From the NCBI GenBank assembly GCA_937898635.1, contig CALEJW010000099.1:1-33515 (forward strand): a stretch of DNA of 33,515 nucleotides, in the 5' to 3' direction. Made by a program: the position numbers and the translations under genes. Origin of the DNA: an uncultured Pseudomonadota bacterium (GTDB lineage Bacteria; Pseudomonadota; Gammaproteobacteria; Burkholderiales; Usitatibacteraceae). Position 1 is the first letter of the stretch; the number at the start of each line of letters is the position of its first letter. Below, piece by piece: positions 32,827-33,515 of this stretch. The notes under the pieces were generated by a model. It saw nothing but the letters and a program-made list of their open reading frames with translations, did not search any database and was not told where the DNA came from.

Positions 32827-33515
32827 ATGCGCCGGCCGGCCGCCGGGCGTCGGGGCGCGCGCCCGCGCGGGTTCACGCTGGTCGAGATCGCCGTGGTGAT
32901 CGTGGTGCTCTCGCTGCTCCTCGCGATGATCGCGGGGATCGGCACCGCGATGCTGGGCCAGCAACGGCGGGAGGCGACGCGGCAGCGGCTGGCGGGCGTG
33001 GAGACGGCCCTCGCGCTTTTCGTCTCGCAGCACCAGCGCCTTCCCTGCCCGGCCAACGGCACGCTCGACGGGACCAACGCCAACGCGGGACTCGAGCAGT
33101 TCACGGCGGGAGCGCCGAACACCTGCAGCGTCGCCGGCGTCGCGGACAGCCAGCGGCACGGCGTCCTTCCCTGGCGCTCCCTCGGGCTCTCCGAGCAGGA
33201 CGCGACCGACGGGTGGGGGAACCGCCTCACCTACCGCGTCTCGACGCATTTCATCACGACGCCCGCGATGAACATGACCTACTGCGATCCGGGCGGAACC
33301 AAGGCCGGCCCGGAAGCCCTTGCGGCACCCGGGGGGTACTGCGATCCCACCTGCGCGTCGTCGACCTTCCCCGCCAGTTGCACCTTGCCCTCCGAGGTCA
33401 CCAGGACCCGCGGCCTCGAAGTCCGCAATCTCGCGGGTTCTGCCATCATGAATCCCGGCGCCACGCCGTCCACCGGCGCCGCCTACGTGGTGGTGAGCCA
33501 CGGCGAGAACGGCAA
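32827..33515 (+). CDS. Type IV prepilin-like protein (cut by window edge)
   Basis: The gene opens with a basic leader, then the prepilin peptidase site RG/FTLVE and a hydrophobic helix EIAVVIVVLSLLLAMIAGIG. At least 229 residues are present and the frame is open to the window end. The globular part has Cys pairs (LPCPANG; YCDPGG, YCDPTCAS) and DGWGNRLTYRV, which resembles the DxWG motif of GspG-like pseudopilins. It is too long for a normal major pilin, so it may be a minor pilin or a long pseudopilin. ATG 32827 is chosen because GGAG lies eight bases upstream; an in-frame GTG at 32818 overlaps the preceding stop. Confidence 0.85.
   Translation, partial: MRRPAAGRRGARPRGFTLVEIAVVIVVLSLLLAMIAGIGTAMLGQQRREATRQRLAGVETALALFVSQHQRLPCPANGTLDGTNANAGLEQFTAGAPNTCSVAGVADSQRHGVLPWRSLGLSEQDATDGWGNRLTYRVSTHFITTPAMNMTYCDPGGTKAGPEALAAPGGYCDPTCASSTFPASCTLPSEVTRTRGLEVRNLAGSAIMNPGATPSTGAAYVVVSHGENG

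Overview
The window looks like chromosomal DNA of a high-GC betaproteobacterium (Burkholderiales/Nitrosomonadales-like, possibly uncultured). The evidence is gene order: tRNA-Thr/Tyr/Gly/Thr-tuf, sspB-sspA-petCBA, mscL-htrA, tatCBA-hinT-his-murA-ibaG and mlaBCDEF are neighbours here, as is usual in Betaproteobacteria. The genus cannot be read from the sequence alone. There are no insertion sequences, phage genes, CRISPR arrays or obviously foreign stretches. Coding density is very high, and the largest stretch without a protein gene is the tRNA cluster.

Region 1 (1-4.4 kb, minus strand): petA-petB-petC (cytochrome bc1 complex), a strong hairpin terminator, sspA-sspB (stringent starvation protein and ClpXP adaptor), then tRNA-Thr(TGT), tRNA-Tyr(GTA), tRNA-Gly(TCC), tRNA-Thr(GGT) and the first codons of tuf. 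A good sigma70-type promoter lies between the first two tRNAs.

Region 2 (4.5-6.15 kb, plus strand): mscL and a membrane-anchored single-PDZ HtrA protease with a TTG start. The protease converges on tatC with only 3 bp between the stop codons.

Region 3 (6.15-20.93 kb, minus strand): 22 tightly packed genes in transcription order mlaFEDCB, a YadGH-type ABC exporter, ibaG, murA, hisGDCBHAFIE, hinT, tatABC. They cover outer-membrane lipid asymmetry, peptidoglycan precursor synthesis, the whole histidine pathway except hisZ and the Hol-Pase step, and twin-arginine export. The largest internal gap is 65 bp and many stops and starts overlap, so extensive cotranscription is likely. The Rieske protein PetA carries a Tat-type N-terminus, so the Tat genes probably serve the bc1 genes a few kilobases away.

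Region 4 (20.93-33.5 kb, plus strand): a sigma54-type response regulator followed by an MSHA-like type IV pilus or pseudopilus assembly locus. It contains an ExeA/MshM-type ATPase with a C-terminal SPOR-like domain, secretin MshL, TPR protein MshN, ATPase MshE with a tandem MshEN motif, platform protein MshG, a large 550-residue membrane protein of uncertain family, MshJ/PilO-like and MshK/PilP-like proteins, and a prepilin cut by the window edge. This is the least textbook-like part of the window and the best place to look for something new, though most of it is a variant of a known machine.
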